A stretch of 64,000 nt of DNA from Planctomycetaceae bacterium (GCA_006969385.1 CP030884.1:310001-374000); one strand, 5' to 3'. Counted from the first letter of the stretch, positions 8,931-18,581 are shown. Notes: a model not told the origin generated them from the letters alone. Program-made: numbers and translations.

Positions 8931-11276
8931 TTACTTCAGTTCACCGTCGGCGGCCGCCAGTTCGGCCTCACCGTCGTCATTCGTTTCGAGCGGCACGCGT
9001 TCGATCTCGCCTTCCGTATCGATGGCGATGGTTTTGTAGTTCTTAAATTCACCATCGCGGAATCGTAGTCGCCAATCATTCGGATCGGCCGACCAATCGA
9101 TCACGTAGAGCGAATCATCGATGGCCTCTTCCTCTTCCCAAATATCATCCTCTTCAGGCTTGGCCTCATCCTCCGCTTTTTGCGAAAAGACCGATACGAA
9201 GCCTTTGAGGAAGCCCGTCTTCTTCGGGCGAATGCGCAACAGTTCCGGATGCGATGCGAAGTCGACATAGCCATCGAGTTCCGCAACCGTCGCCGGCCAA
9301 CGGTCGTAATCCTTTGCAAAAAGTTTGCAGTGATATTGCAACGTGCGCAAGCGCTCGCAGGCGATTTGCTCGCGCGCCAGTTCGGAAGACGCCGCCGCCG
9401 TTGAGCCGAGCGTGACCGCGGCGACTGCCGGGTTGTAAGCCATACCGACCGGCACGGGCCCCACGTGGCGTGCATAGAACCCGCTCACGCCGATTTTGAT
9501 ATCCACGCGCGAATCGGCCAGCGCCTTGTCGAGCGCTTCCGGGCTGGGCGGGCCGGGTTGATCGCCCGACGCCCCGACGGCGAGAACCATATAAGGATGG
9601 GCTAACTGATACAGGCGCTTCCAACTGATCAGGCCTTGCCAATCCACGCTTTTCGACGACGGCAGCGTGACGAACTGCTTCGACTGGGCGCGCCAATTGG
9701 CCACGGCCATGTCGTGCCAGGTGGAAGAGTTGGACACGATCATCAACGCGGGCGTGGACTTCTGAGCCTCAGTTTCCTCATCGCTGTCATCCGACCCGAT
9801 GTCTTCGTTGGCGGCTTCGTCATTCTTGTCCGCATCGGGCAGGTCTTCAAAGAAGATCACGTTGCGATACGTCACCGGCAAAATGCCCGAGCGCTGATAG
9901 TCGGCCGTCGGATCGCGCCAAAAGACCACGTCACCATCGATCTCATCTTCGTACCAGGCGCGACGGCGTTCCTGCTTGGTGCGCGTCTTGGTGTCTTCCT
10001 CGATGTATTTTCGAATGGCCTTGATGGTGCCTTCTTTGTTGCGCAGGCGGAACTGAAAGAACGTATCGGGAAACGGCAGGAACCCCTTGCCCGGCAGCAC
10101 CGTGATGCCCATATCGCTGCCGGCGCGGCTGCCGATCGTACCGATTTGCAAACCGGCCAAACCATCGGCGGCCGTCTGCGAAACGTTGCCCAGATTCACG
10201 ACGGCGTTGACATACGCTTCGGCCGGGCAATTGAATTTGTGCTTGGTCTCGCCGAAGAGGGCTTTGACCGCAACACCCACCAGTGCGTTCCACTGCACCA
10301 TATAGGTTTCGCGCCACCGCCCGTCCTTGTACATGCGCAGTTCGTAGTCGATCGTGTCAAAACCAACCAATCCCGTCAGCAGGGTATTCGATTGCGTGTC
10401 ATCATCGACATCGAGATTCAAACGCGAAAAAACCAGCGTCTCTTTCGAGTTGCCCTTGGTCGATTTCTCCACGCCGAACACATTCGGATCGAACTTCAGC
10501 GCTTGCGTGGCTTTGATCACCGAGCCGTGGTCCGTCGCCGCAAGGTATGCCAGCGTTAAGTCCGGCAACTCCAGGCGATACACGCCGTCGTCATCTTCCG
10601 CGGCGACGATGTCGAGATTCTCAAACAGCTTGCCCGTGTTCTCATCTTGAATGATCGAGCGTACGCGTTCGACCAGATCACGCACCGGCCAGTCCGTCGC
10701 CAGCGCCCATTGCGGACGACCGTCGCGGTCTTGTGCGTACGTGGTAAATCGGATCGACGTATCGGGCCATTCGAGCAGCTTTTCGGCCACGTTCAACAGC
10801 GCGGCCGGATCGATCGATTCGTCTTCGTCGTCTTCATCAACACTCAGTTCCGGATCGGGCTTGGGGAACAGGCTCGCGACCGCATCGACTAGCTTGGCGG
10901 TGCGCGACTGCTGTGCCGATTCGCTCAGTTTCTTCGCCGACGGGATATACAACTCAAAATGCGGCGCATCGAACGTCGGCTTGGTCGTCTGGGCGCTGTC
11001 GCTCTTCTCCGCGTCGACCGAAGATTCGGTTTCTTTCGCCGCCGTTGGCTTTTCCGCCTTCCCGTCATCTTTAACGGCGTTCGAATCTTCGTTCGCGTCG
11101 GCAGCGGGTTTGTCATCCGCTTTCTTGGCCTGCTCCTGCTCGGGCTTTTGCACCGGTGCCGTCGTCGTCGGCACGGCATTCGGCGTCGTCGCCGCGCCGA
11201 GCGTGGCCGCCAAGCCGATCGCGCCGCCCAACAGCCACAGCGGCAGTTTCTTCCAAGTCGTGGGCATTCGCTTCAA
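8931..11276 (-). CDS. Large secreted/anchored protein of unknown function
   Basis: I do not recognise this protein. It has about 781 residues. The N-terminus is basic with a hydrophobic segment (LPLWLLGGAIGLAATLGAAT). Next comes a low-complexity region of about 80 residues rich in Lys, Ala, Glu and Asp, which looks like a flexible periplasmic linker, followed by a long acidic mixed alpha/beta region with several DDD/DEDDE clusters. The start is best placed at TTG 11276: GGGAGGGAG ends 7 nt upstream of it, whereas the ATG at 11267 is 16 nt from that site. It lies between the sigma factor gene and sppA, all leftward. The 295 bp upstream hold only a small GC-rich hairpin near 11371-11385. Confidence 0.65.
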   Translation of the reverse strand: MKRMPTTWKKLPLWLLGGAIGLAATLGAATTPNAVPTTTAPVQKPEQEQAKKADDKPAADANEDSNAVKDDGKAEKPTAAKETESSVDAEKSDSAQTTKPTFDAPHFELYIPSAKKLSESAQQSRTAKLVDAVASLFPKPDPELSVDEDDEDESIDPAALLNVAEKLLEWPDTSIRFTTYAQDRDGRPQWALATDWPVRDLVERVRSIIQDENTGKLFENLDIVAAEDDDGVYRLELPDLTLAYLAATDHGSVIKATQALKFDPNVFGVEKSTKGNSKETLVFSRLNLDVDDDTQSNTLLTGLVGFDTIDYELRMYKDGRWRETYMVQWNALVGVAVKALFGETKHKFNCPAEAYVNAVVNLGNVSQTAADGLAGLQIGTIGSRAGSDMGITVLPGKGFLPFPDTFFQFRLRNKEGTIKAIRKYIEEDTKTRTKQERRRAWYEDEIDGDVVFWRDPTADYQRSGILPVTYRNVIFFEDLPDADKNDEAANEDIGSDDSDEETEAQKSTPALMIVSNSSTWHDMAVANWRAQSKQFVTLPSSKSVDWQGLISWKRLYQLAHPYMVLAVGASGDQPGPPSPEALDKALADSRVDIKIGVSGFYARHVGPVPVGMAYNPAVAAVTLGSTAAASSELAREQIACERLRTLQYHCKLFAKDYDRWPATVAELDGYVDFASHPELLRIRPKKTGFLKGFVSVFSQKAEDEAKPEEDDIWEEEEAIDDSLYVIDWSADPNDWRLRFRDGEFKNYKTIAIDTEGEIERVPLETNDDGEAELAAADGELK

Positions 11277-11571
11277 GGTAATGCTCCCTCCCGTTGATGG
11301 GCATTTGCTCGTGGCCCGGTCGCCGCCCATCCGAGAAAATAAAAACGTTTATCGATAGCGTAGAGCCACCGGGGCAACCCCGGCAACGCGGCGTCTTTGG
11401 CCGTTACAGTGCGGCGTTAGGGTGAAAATCGTATCTCCACCGACCGAACCTGTGTTGAGGGATGTTCCCCACCCCGCCATGCTGGAATGAACGAGATTTT
11501 CGGGCGGGCTTCACGTTTACGGTCGCTGAGCCGCGACGTCCGGAAATCCGACCGGGCCGGGCCGCCGCCGC

Positions 11572-12480
11572 TTAGCCTCCGCCGCGCTGGGATAGGAAGC
11601 CGACGCTCGATTGAAACAGCCGGTCGGAGACGTCGCCTTCGCTGACGCGTTCGCTTTCCTGCGAGAGGTCTTCGAGGTTGGCCCGGCACATCAGGCATTG
11701 CACCTCATCGAGATGAAAACGCGTGTACGCCTCCCACGGATCATCAAGCACGCCCAACACGTACGACCCCAGCGTGCTGCGTTTCAAACAACTGAGTCGA
11801 CCCTGCCGCCAAACGCGCGAGACCGTCGTTTCGCTGGAAAGTTCGCCTTCCCCCAACAAGTTGCGCTGCGCTTCGTCAAGGTCTTCGATGTAATCGCGCA
11901 GCTTGGCCAACGCGCGAAACTTCACACCGGCCACGCCCTTTTCATCGCGGTCCAAGCGGTCGGCGACTTCTTTGTTGCGCAAGCCAACATAGAAGATCAG
12001 TTCGATGACTTGCAGATCGTCGAGCTTATCGCGATCGCGCAGCTCGTCGATCAGACGGCGGAGAATGGCTGCCAGTACATCTTGTTGTTGACGCGTAATC
12101 TCGGCCTGCGCGGCCCGCGCGCTCGGTGTTTCTTCGAAGCCCGGATCGATGGGGCGTTGGGCGTCGTCATCGATGTCGAAGCCGGTCGCGACTTCGCGGC
12201 GGCGATTTTTCTTGGTTAGCACTTCGCCGATTTTGTAACGCAGGATCGCAAAAAGATATGTTTCGAGCGAGCGCGACTCGTCGTAATTCGCCAGCGACGT
12301 GACGAAACCCATCAACGTTTCCTGCAGCGCGTCTTCGGCCTCACCCGGACCGCGCAGCCGCGAGCGCGCAAAGGCCAGCAAGCGCCCCTGATACTTGTCG
12401 ATCAACTGCTTCCAGGCGCGCTGATCGCCTTTGCGAATCTCACGCACCAGGAATAAATCGGCATCGGGTGATTCGGCCAA
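11572..12480 (-). CDS. Sigma-70 family (ECF-like) factor with C-terminal zinc-binding-like tail
   Basis: A 302-residue transcription factor. Region 2 is clear (residues about 20-95: DQRAWKQLIDKYQGRLLAFA, then EAEDALQETLMGF). Region 4 is present (residues about 150-195: LRNKEVADRLDRDEKGVAGV, then KFRALAKLRDYI). About 100 residues follow that ordinary ECF factors lack; these contain a Cys, then FHLDEVQCLMCRANLEDL, a His-x5-Cys-x2-Cys set resembling zinc-binding anti-sigma (ZAS) domains. A fused self-inhibiting or sensing tail is a plausible reading. The start is TTG at 12480 with AGGGA about 8 nt upstream; the nearest ATG upstream is out of frame. The gene lies in a leftward block with a kinase and an FHA protein. 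Confidence 0.85.
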   Translation of the reverse strand: MAESPDADLFLVREIRKGDQRAWKQLIDKYQGRLLAFARSRLRGPGEAEDALQETLMGFVTSLANYDESRSLETYLFAILRYKIGEVLTKKNRRREVATGFDIDDDAQRPIDPGFEETPSARAAQAEITRQQQDVLAAILRRLIDELRDRDKLDDLQVIELIFYVGLRNKEVADRLDRDEKGVAGVKFRALAKLRDYIEDLDEAQRNLLGEGELSSETTVSRVWRQGRLSCLKRSTLGSYVLGVLDDPWEAYTRFHLDEVQCLMCRANLEDLSQESERVSEGDVSDRLFQSSVGFLSQRGGG

Positions 12481-12825
12481 AACACATCCCTATCGTCGTC
12501 GCTATGAACAGAACGAATATCGCTATCTGCGTCACGATAGTGTAATCGAAAAGCGGCAGTCGCAAATTTATTCGCCGAGCGCTCGAGAATTCCCCACCCC
12601 AAATGATCACTTAGCCACCGGCTAATAGCCGGTGGTTGCCCCCCGTGGAAACGGCCAAATAATCATGACGAGGCAGCCCCAATACGAACACAATTCAAGC
12701 CATTTCCATGCGCCGACACACTTGCGCGCGGTCACGCCGGCGTACGCATACACGCGTCCCATTCTCACAAACGAAAATGCCGCACGAACGTTTCGATGAT
12801 TTTGCAGATTACCTGCTGGGCATAT
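12481..12825. other. Intergenic stretch with one palindrome
   Basis: 345 bp between the sigma factor start and the end of the upstream membrane protein gene. It contains a perfect 21-bp hairpin CCACCGGC-TAATA-GCCGGTGG at 12615-12635, related to the CACCGG family elsewhere, and presumably the sigma factor promoter. No coding sequence is convincing here. Confidence 0.6.
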
Positions 12826-13443
12826 CTAGAAATGAATCGGCCCCAACTCCCATACCACCAACGCCAAGACGCATACCAACATTCCGGCCCCCACTCGCGC
12901 GATGGTGCTGAAGCGCCGCCCCAATCGACCGTTGGCAACGACCTTCATCAGACAGGCCATGACCATCAAAATGGCAACGCTTAAGAGTTGCTGCGGCCAG
13001 CGCGCCGCGACGGCGCGCTTGGTTTTGCCATATAGCGTAACGGTCTTCTTTACCTTCGGTGACTTACCCTCGGACGCGGGATCGACCGTTGATTGGTTTT
13101 TCTTTTTCGGCTTCGCCAGCGCCTCGGTGCGTTGTGAATCGCGCGCGGCTTCGGCCTCGGCGGTTTCGTCGAGCGGCAGCGGGGCGGCAGGCACGATGCG
13201 TTCGGTAGTCGATGTCGACGCCGATGACACGATCACGGCTTGCGGGGCGGATGGTGCGACGCGATATGTCAACAGCGCCAGCAATATGCTGCCGAGAAAC
13301 AGCAAGCCGAAGGTCGTCGCGAAGAAAGCGCCTGCGCCGCGGCCGCGGCCCTTGCGCCGCCCCGCCACTGCTGCCACCAGCGCAACCACGCCGACGATAA
13401 CGCCCAACAATATCAGGATGGGTCCGAGTGCAACCGCATTCAT
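12826..13443 (-). CDS. Membrane protein of unknown function, coupled to kinase gene
   Basis: A 205-residue protein that I cannot assign to a family. Two hydrophobic helices stand at the N-terminus (LGPILILLGVIVGVVALVAA and AFFATTFGLLFLGSILLALL), a charged polar linker of about 80 residues is in the middle, and two more helices lie at the C-terminus (LLSVAILMVMACLMKVV and VGAGMLVCVLALVVWEL). Its ATG overlaps the stop codon of the upstream Ser/Thr kinase gene in an ATGA arrangement, so the two are translationally coupled and the protein probably works with the kinase at the membrane. Confidence 0.7.
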   Translation of the reverse strand: MNAVALGPILILLGVIVGVVALVAAVAGRRKGRGRGAGAFFATTFGLLFLGSILLALLTYRVAPSAPQAVIVSSASTSTTERIVPAAPLPLDETAEAEAARDSQRTEALAKPKKKNQSTVDPASEGKSPKVKKTVTLYGKTKRAVAARWPQQLLSVAILMVMACLMKVVANGRLGRRFSTIARVGAGMLVCVLALVVWELGPIHF

Positions 13444-16244
13444 GAATACACTCCTTGCATGGGTGCTGCGCCGACGCCCACGCCGGACGGATTGCCCGTC
13501 AGAATGCGTTCGAGATCGTCCAACTCATCGGCAAGTTGCCGCCGTTGTTTCGAGTTCGGTTTGCTTATCGACATCTCCAGATCGAGCACGCAGCGCACCA
13601 GCACGCCGCCGTTGGAATCGGGGAAGGCCGCGACGTTGAGCCGCGTTTGCCAACGCCGCACGTCGCTGTTGAACAACTGACCCATCCACGCGCCGCGCAC
13701 GTAGCGCCAGTACATATCGCCTGCTTCTTTCGGATAATAGTCGTACATGGCGGCGAAGCGTTTGACCAGGCCGGTGAGATCCACGCTGTCGTCGAGCCGC
13801 AATTCGCGCGTCATGGGGATCGTCAGGTCGCGCGGGTCGGTCTTGCGATTGCGATATATCAGCGCCGCGATAAACAAACCGACCGTGGTAAGCCCCATCG
13901 GAATAATGACCGGCGGAAACACTTCATCCCAATCGCGGTCATCAACCGACACCAACAAGATCGGCACCATAACCACGGTCGCGCCGAATAACCACATCGC
14001 AGCGGTCATCAGGTCTTTGGCCAGTTTTTGCCGGCGCTGTTCGGCGTTGCCGACCGCCTTATCGGTTTCGATTGCTTTCGGTTGATAGTCCGGCACTGGA
14101 ATCAGCCATACGGCAATCATCGTCAATCCGCCCACGATGATGCCGATCAGTACCGGAATGAGTTCGTCGCTGTAGAGGTCCAGTTCCCGCGAAAGGCCGT
14201 ACGCCGTGCCGCCGGCGCTGCATGCTGTGGTCGCGCTGAAAAATACGACATTGCGAATGATGCCGCGCCACCAGCCGTGCTCGTAACGCGGGATGGCACA
14301 AACGAGACAAAGCAGAAATAGATTGGCCAGAGCCACGCCCGCCACCATGGCACGGGCCCAGTCATCCGCCCGCACATCGGTCGCATTCGGCACGATAAAG
14401 CACACCAACATCAAGACCAACGAGGCAAATGCGCCGATCGACCACGCCATCCGCGCCAGCGTCGAACGCTCGTAAAGCGGCGTGCCCTGCGGTCGTTGTG
14501 CCGTTCCGAATCCAGTTTGCCCGGCAACCGCGCGACCGCCATTCGCGCCAATGGGCTGAGCGTTGCCGTGGGTACCGCGTTCGATGCCGACGCCCGACTC
14601 ATCTTCGTCGTCATCCTCATCATCGCCGAGAAACAGACCGCGCGGATCGAACCCCTCGCCGTCATCCTCCTCAGCCGGTAAGCCAGCGGGCCATAACTGA
14701 CCCAGCACTTGAATGTTGATCGAAGCGGCGGCAATTACGACGGCGGCCATCAACGGCTCTATAACGTGGAATACTTTTCCGAGAATGAATGCCAAGAGTG
14801 CGGCGGTAAACGCCAGTTGAACCGATACCTCACCTTGTTTTCCCTCGCGCAGACGTCTTACCCAGTCGCAGAAAAGTGCGCAACCGCCCAGAACCAAAAT
14901 GTAGTTACGAAATTCACTCCCACCACGCTGAAAACCCATCGTGAGTAGGGGAATTGCGACGCCCGCTGCTGAAAGCAATTTGGGCCACCAGTTGCCGTTT
15001 TCTACGTCACTACGATACACCAACCAGTGCGAGATATAGACCGACGCGGTCATAAGCAAGGTCAGTAAAAGATTGGTGCCAAACAACTCGGGATGTCCCG
15101 GTTCAACCAAGGCTGCGGCTGTGGCGGTAAACCCCGCCGAGACAAACACACACAACGCCATCTTGCGCAAGATATCCCAATTCGAGCCGAGGAATAATCC
15201 CTTGGCGGGCGCTTGCGGCGAACTGGCTGCGGGCGGCATCTGCGGCGGCACGCGCCCGACGCCACGATCGTTTGCACGAATCACCGGCGGTGGCGGCGGC
15301 GGCACCGGGCCCGGTGCTTGGCCGATGTTGCTGCTGCCCGTGCCGAAGGCCGCGATCGTTTCGGCGGCGGGACCGACGGGTTGTAACCGTTGCGCGGCGC
15401 GCTCGGCGCGGACCGACAAACTCTGCGGTTGAAAGGCGGCGACCGACTTACTGATGTCGTCTTCGCTGAACAAATCCGCGACCAAGTCGTTGACGGTGGC
15501 GTAGCGATCTTTCGGGTCTTTGGCGAGGGCTTTGCGAATCACGTGGGGGAACGGCGCGGGCAGTTCGTCCACTTCGGGTTGCGCCGTTAGATGCTTCATC
15601 AGCACTTCGCCCATCGACGAACCGCTGAACGGCACCTTGCCCATGAGCATTTCGTAGAGAATCACGCCCAACGCATACACATCAATGGTGCGATCGTAGT
15701 TACCACTACCGACCTCGGGGGCCATGTAATGCACCGTGCCGACCGAGACGGTTTGCCCCGAATGCTGGCTCGCCGCCATGATTTTGGCGAGACCGTAGTC
15801 ACCGATCTTCACGTAACCATCTTCATAGAAAATGTTGCCCGGCTTGACGTCGCGATGGACGATGCCGCGGTCGTGTAAGTAGGCGAGGCCCTTGGCGATT
15901 TCGCGGGTGAAGTACGCCGCCTTCTGCGGCCCCAATCCATCGGGTGAATCGGTCATCAACTCGCGCAGCGACGGCCCGTTAACGAACTCCATGATCACGA
16001 AGAACTCACCCTCGCGCGTTTCCTTCACGTCGTGAATCGCAACGAGGTGCGGGCTCTTTAGATTGAGCACCGGCGTGGTGCCGCGCAATTCGACCTGCGG
16101 GTTCTCGCGCAGGTGCTTCAGCGCGACTTCCTTACCGCCGTCGCTGGTGGCGTAATAGACCTCACCGAATCCGCCGCGGCCGACGCCGCGTTGAATCGTG
16201 TACCCGGGTAAGGGTCGATCGCCTTGTTGATATCGAAAAGACAT
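13440..16244 (-). CDS. Hanks-type Ser/Thr protein kinase with polytopic C-terminus
   Basis: A 934-residue kinase. The N-terminal kinase domain (about residues 12-270) has the glycine loop GRGGFGEVY (22-30), the ATP-anchoring Lys 43 in VALKHL, the catalytic HRDVKPGN (130-137), a DYG in place of the usual DFG (149-151), and APE (175-177), so it should be active. A Pro-rich linker follows, then about 12 hydrophobic segments that make up the C-terminal two thirds, interrupted by acidic loops. There are no PASTA or other sensor repeats; the membrane part itself may sense signals. The start is ATG 16244 with GAGG 6 nt upstream. The gene lies 81 bp after an FHA protein and overlaps a membrane protein gene by 4 bp. 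Confidence 0.92.
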   Translation of the reverse strand: MSFRYQQGDRPLPGYTIQRGVGRGGFGEVYYATSDGGKEVALKHLRENPQVELRGTTPVLNLKSPHLVAIHDVKETREGEFFVIMEFVNGPSLRELMTDSPDGLGPQKAAYFTREIAKGLAYLHDRGIVHRDVKPGNIFYEDGYVKIGDYGLAKIMAASQHSGQTVSVGTVHYMAPEVGSGNYDRTIDVYALGVILYEMLMGKVPFSGSSMGEVLMKHLTAQPEVDELPAPFPHVIRKALAKDPKDRYATVNDLVADLFSEDDISKSVAAFQPQSLSVRAERAAQRLQPVGPAAETIAAFGTGSSNIGQAPGPVPPPPPPVIRANDRGVGRVPPQMPPAASSPQAPAKGLFLGSNWDILRKMALCVFVSAGFTATAAALVEPGHPELFGTNLLLTLLMTASVYISHWLVYRSDVENGNWWPKLLSAAGVAIPLLTMGFQRGGSEFRNYILVLGGCALFCDWVRRLREGKQGEVSVQLAFTAALLAFILGKVFHVIEPLMAAVVIAAASINIQVLGQLWPAGLPAEEDDGEGFDPRGLFLGDDEDDDEDESGVGIERGTHGNAQPIGANGGRAVAGQTGFGTAQRPQGTPLYERSTLARMAWSIGAFASLVLMLVCFIVPNATDVRADDWARAMVAGVALANLFLLCLVCAIPRYEHGWWRGIIRNVVFFSATTACSAGGTAYGLSRELDLYSDELIPVLIGIIVGGLTMIAVWLIPVPDYQPKAIETDKAVGNAEQRRQKLAKDLMTAAMWLFGATVVMVPILLVSVDDRDWDEVFPPVIIPMGLTTVGLFIAALIYRNRKTDPRDLTIPMTRELRLDDSVDLTGLVKRFAAMYDYYPKEAGDMYWRYVRGAWMGQLFNSDVRRWQTRLNVAAFPDSNGGVLVRCVLDLEMSISKPNSKQRRQLADELDDLERILTGNPSGVGVGAAPMQGVYS

Positions 16245-16325
16245 CGTTTGCCTCAGTTCAAGCTAACTTCGCTCGTTCTCACCCATATCGACGATTGTCG
16301 ATTTACTCAAACGACGATCGTCGTT

Positions 16326-17927
16326 CTATGCTTCGCTGACGCGCAAGCTCAACTCGCCGATCTGCACCGGCGCGCCGATTTGTATCTTGCGCCCGGCACC
16401 CTGCTTCGGCTTGATAAACAAGCCATCTTCGCGCTGTACCAACACGCAGTCGCCCATCGTCGCGGGCAGTCGCACATGACACTCGCGCGTATTGCCCAAC
16501 AATAGCGGCCCGGCCCAGAGCAAGATCGACCGACATTCCGTCGGCATGCGCACGCCTTCGCCCAATTCGAGTTGGGCCGTCTGGCTTTTTAAACTCGGTT
16601 TGCGAAACGTGAGCCGAATGCGCTTACTCAACCGCAGGCGGTCGCCGTCTTGCAATAGCGCATGTTCGGATTTGTCGTTGCCGAGTTCCACGCCGCGTTG
16701 CGAGACCATGAAGTAATCTTCGCCGGCGCGAATGATTTCGGCATGCCGTTCGGATAAGTCGCTTACGAGTTGCACCTCGGCCGTGGCACCGGGGCCGGAG
16801 CGACCGATGCCGATGCGATCCTTGGTTAACAACAAGAAGCTGCCGACGCCGTCCACGCGCATGATCAGGCGCGAGGGCACACCCTTATTCCCCGGCTTCG
16901 GTTCGACCGGCGTACGCGGCAAAACCGGCGGCGGTCCATCGCTGATACGCTGCTTGCGTTGCCCGGCATCGAGCGTGTCATCGAACGGTCGTCGCGCCTC
17001 CGCTGTGCCTTCGCGACGAAAGTTGCCGATCAGCATGCCCAGCGGGCCTTGCAACAGCGCGCGGCGCTGTGATTCGATCGTCCGCACCTGATCGCGGACC
17101 ATCTTGGCCCACGGCGTTTTGATACCCAACGCATCGAGGCGACCTAGCAGGATGTCCGCATTATCGAAATCTTCATTGCGTAGCGCATCGGCGATCTCGC
17201 GCGCCACGCGCAGGGCATCGCTCAGCGCTTCGCGCCGATCGTCGTGCTTGCGCAACTCGCCCAGTTCGACCAAGGCGCTTTCCGCATCGTCCACACGCCC
17301 GGCGGCGAAGTCCTTCTCCGCGATCTTCACGACTTCGCAGACCGTCTTGTCGATCAGGTCGGTCAAACCGTCGAGCCGCGCATCGAGCTGCTTGGCTTCC
17401 TGTAGATCGCGCACGGCTTCGGCGGGCCGCCCCTTCTTTAAAGCTGCCCGCGCGGCATCCATCAGGCGTATGGCCCGCGAACCGCGCCGATCGATTTCCT
17501 CTTCGATGTGTTCGCGTTCGGGCGCGTGCGCATCCAACGCTTCGACAGCGGCCGCCGCGCCGTGCAAACTGCCGGCTTCCAATTTTCGTCTTGCTTCGGC
17601 CGCGGCTTCTTGGCTACGGGCCGCCTTAACGCGATCGTGCGTCATGGCATCCTCGGCGCGTTCGATCCACTGTTGCGGGCGATCGGCTGTCGGATTGAGC
17701 ATACCCGCCCGGGCAAAGTCTCCTCGCGCCGCCTCAAACGCGCGATCCAACATGCGTTCCTGGCCGCGATCGAGATACGCCTCGGACAGTTGCACGCGCA
17801 GGTCGAGCACCTGGCGGTTTTCCGACAAATCGGGTGCCCGCAACGCCTCGAATGCGTCATCGAGCCGACCCTCGGCCAGTGCCTCTTGGGCGGCACGAAT
17901 GCGAACCTGGTTCAAGCGACCAAACAT
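16326..17927 (-). CDS. FHA domain protein with helical repeat N-terminus
   Basis: A 533-residue cytoplasmic protein. Residues 1 to about 300 are alpha-helical and repetitive, with TPR-like patterns (EALAEGRLDDAFEALRAPDL, AALKKGRPAEAVRDLQEAKQ, EKDFAAGRVDDAESALVELG). Near residues 350-450 is an FHA domain with the recognisable IGIGRSG and SERHAEI elements; FHA domains bind phosphothreonine. The last 80 residues (LLLGNTRECHVRLP to ELSLRV) look like a second, degenerate FHA fold. The ATG at 17927 has GGAGG 11 nt upstream, and longer starts would read through a basic non-conserved region. Placed directly upstream of the kinase, it is the likely phospho-dependent partner or scaffold. Confidence 0.85.
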   Translation of the reverse strand: MFGRLNQVRIRAAQEALAEGRLDDAFEALRAPDLSENRQVLDLRVQLSEAYLDRGQERMLDRAFEAARGDFARAGMLNPTADRPQQWIERAEDAMTHDRVKAARSQEAAAEARRKLEAGSLHGAAAAVEALDAHAPEREHIEEEIDRRGSRAIRLMDAARAALKKGRPAEAVRDLQEAKQLDARLDGLTDLIDKTVCEVVKIAEKDFAAGRVDDAESALVELGELRKHDDRREALSDALRVAREIADALRNEDFDNADILLGRLDALGIKTPWAKMVRDQVRTIESQRRALLQGPLGMLIGNFRREGTAEARRPFDDTLDAGQRKQRISDGPPPVLPRTPVEPKPGNKGVPSRLIMRVDGVGSFLLLTKDRIGIGRSGPGATAEVQLVSDLSERHAEIIRAGEDYFMVSQRGVELGNDKSEHALLQDGDRLRLSKRIRLTFRKPSLKSQTAQLELGEGVRMPTECRSILLWAGPLLLGNTRECHVRLPATMGDCVLVQREDGLFIKPKQGAGRKIQIGAPVQIGELSLRVSEA

Positions 17928-18267
17928 GGGAAGAGCAACCTCCGAATTCGGCGGACCGAGCCACTGCCGGACCGCCCGTCGAGCTAAGCTCTTTAATTTT
18001 AATGACTTCCGACGTTTCAGGCACGGCCAGCGCCGCCCTCGAACACCGGTTTTCAACCTGATATTGGGAGATGACGCATCAATATTTGCCGCGGCGCAGG
18101 AGATTTCCGGGCGATGATGCGACGCCAATGAAAAATACACCGCCGACGGCTAACCGTGCCGCCCGAGGTGGGTCTGACAGTGGCGTGGGGATCGTCTGCG
18201 CGTTCGGCGATGGTTAAGATGCCAATTTGCAAATCCCATTTTGCTTAGATTTGAGGGAGATCAAGGT
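17928..18267. other. Divergent intergenic region, nothing further recognised
   Basis: 340 bp separate the leftward FHA-kinase operon from the rightward mini-lipoprotein. It must hold promoters for both directions. Apart from the GGAGG at 17939-17943 and the GAGGGAGA at 18253-18260 that serve the two genes, I see no defined motif. Confidence 0.5.
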
Positions 18268-18504
18268 ATGAAGCGAAGGTTCACCGTAGCGTTGTTACTC
18301 GTCGGCCTGCTCACCGGCACCGGATTGTCCACCGGCTGTGGCGGCACGGTGTTGGTCGGTGGTCCGGGCGAGGAGTATTTTCTCGACTTTAACGTCGCGC
18401 CCGACCCGTTTGTGCGGCCGTTCATTTTCGACTTTTTGTTCTTCCGCGACGATGACGATTTGGAAGATTTCTTCGACGATCTAGAAGACATCTTCGACGA
18501 TTAG
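18268..18504 (+). CDS. Acidic mini-lipoprotein, unknown function
   Basis: A 78-residue predicted lipoprotein. The signal peptide is MKRRFTVALLLVGLLTGTGL, followed by the lipobox LSTGC, so the mature protein has about 54 residues. The mature end is unusual: aromatic and hydrophobic residues (FVRPFIFDFLFF) are followed by an almost purely acidic tail (RDDDDLEDFFDDLEDIFDD). The ATG at 18268 has GAGGGAGA about 8 nt upstream; a longer start at 18241 would spoil the signal peptide. An intrinsic terminator follows within 30 bp, so it is a single-gene transcript. The tail could bind cations or basic partners, but no function is known to me. Confidence 0.75.
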   Translation: MKRRFTVALLLVGLLTGTGLSTGCGGTVLVGGPGEEYFLDFNVAPDPFVRPFIFDFLFFRDDDDLEDFFDDLEDIFDD

Positions 18505-18529
18505 GCGGCAAGCGCGTTCGCTATAAAAC

Positions 18530-18581
18530 AAACGCCTTACCCAAGTTCGGTCGAACATGGGTAAGGCGTTTCTCAGTTTTT
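18530..18581. terminator. Bidirectional terminator between convergent genes
   Basis: A perfect 14-bp stem AAACGCCTTACCCA / TGGGTAAGGCGTTT (18530-18543 with 18558-18571) with a 14-nt loop is followed by CTCAGTTTTT on the plus strand. It lies between the mini-lipoprotein stop and the convergent protease stop and can serve the rightward gene; on the minus strand the T-run is weaker. Confidence 0.85.

Noticed and set aside
12708..12911. Small plus-strand frame in the gap before the sigma factor gene
   Set aside because: Arg/Thr/Pro-rich without initiation signal, overlapping the 3' end of the membrane protein gene.
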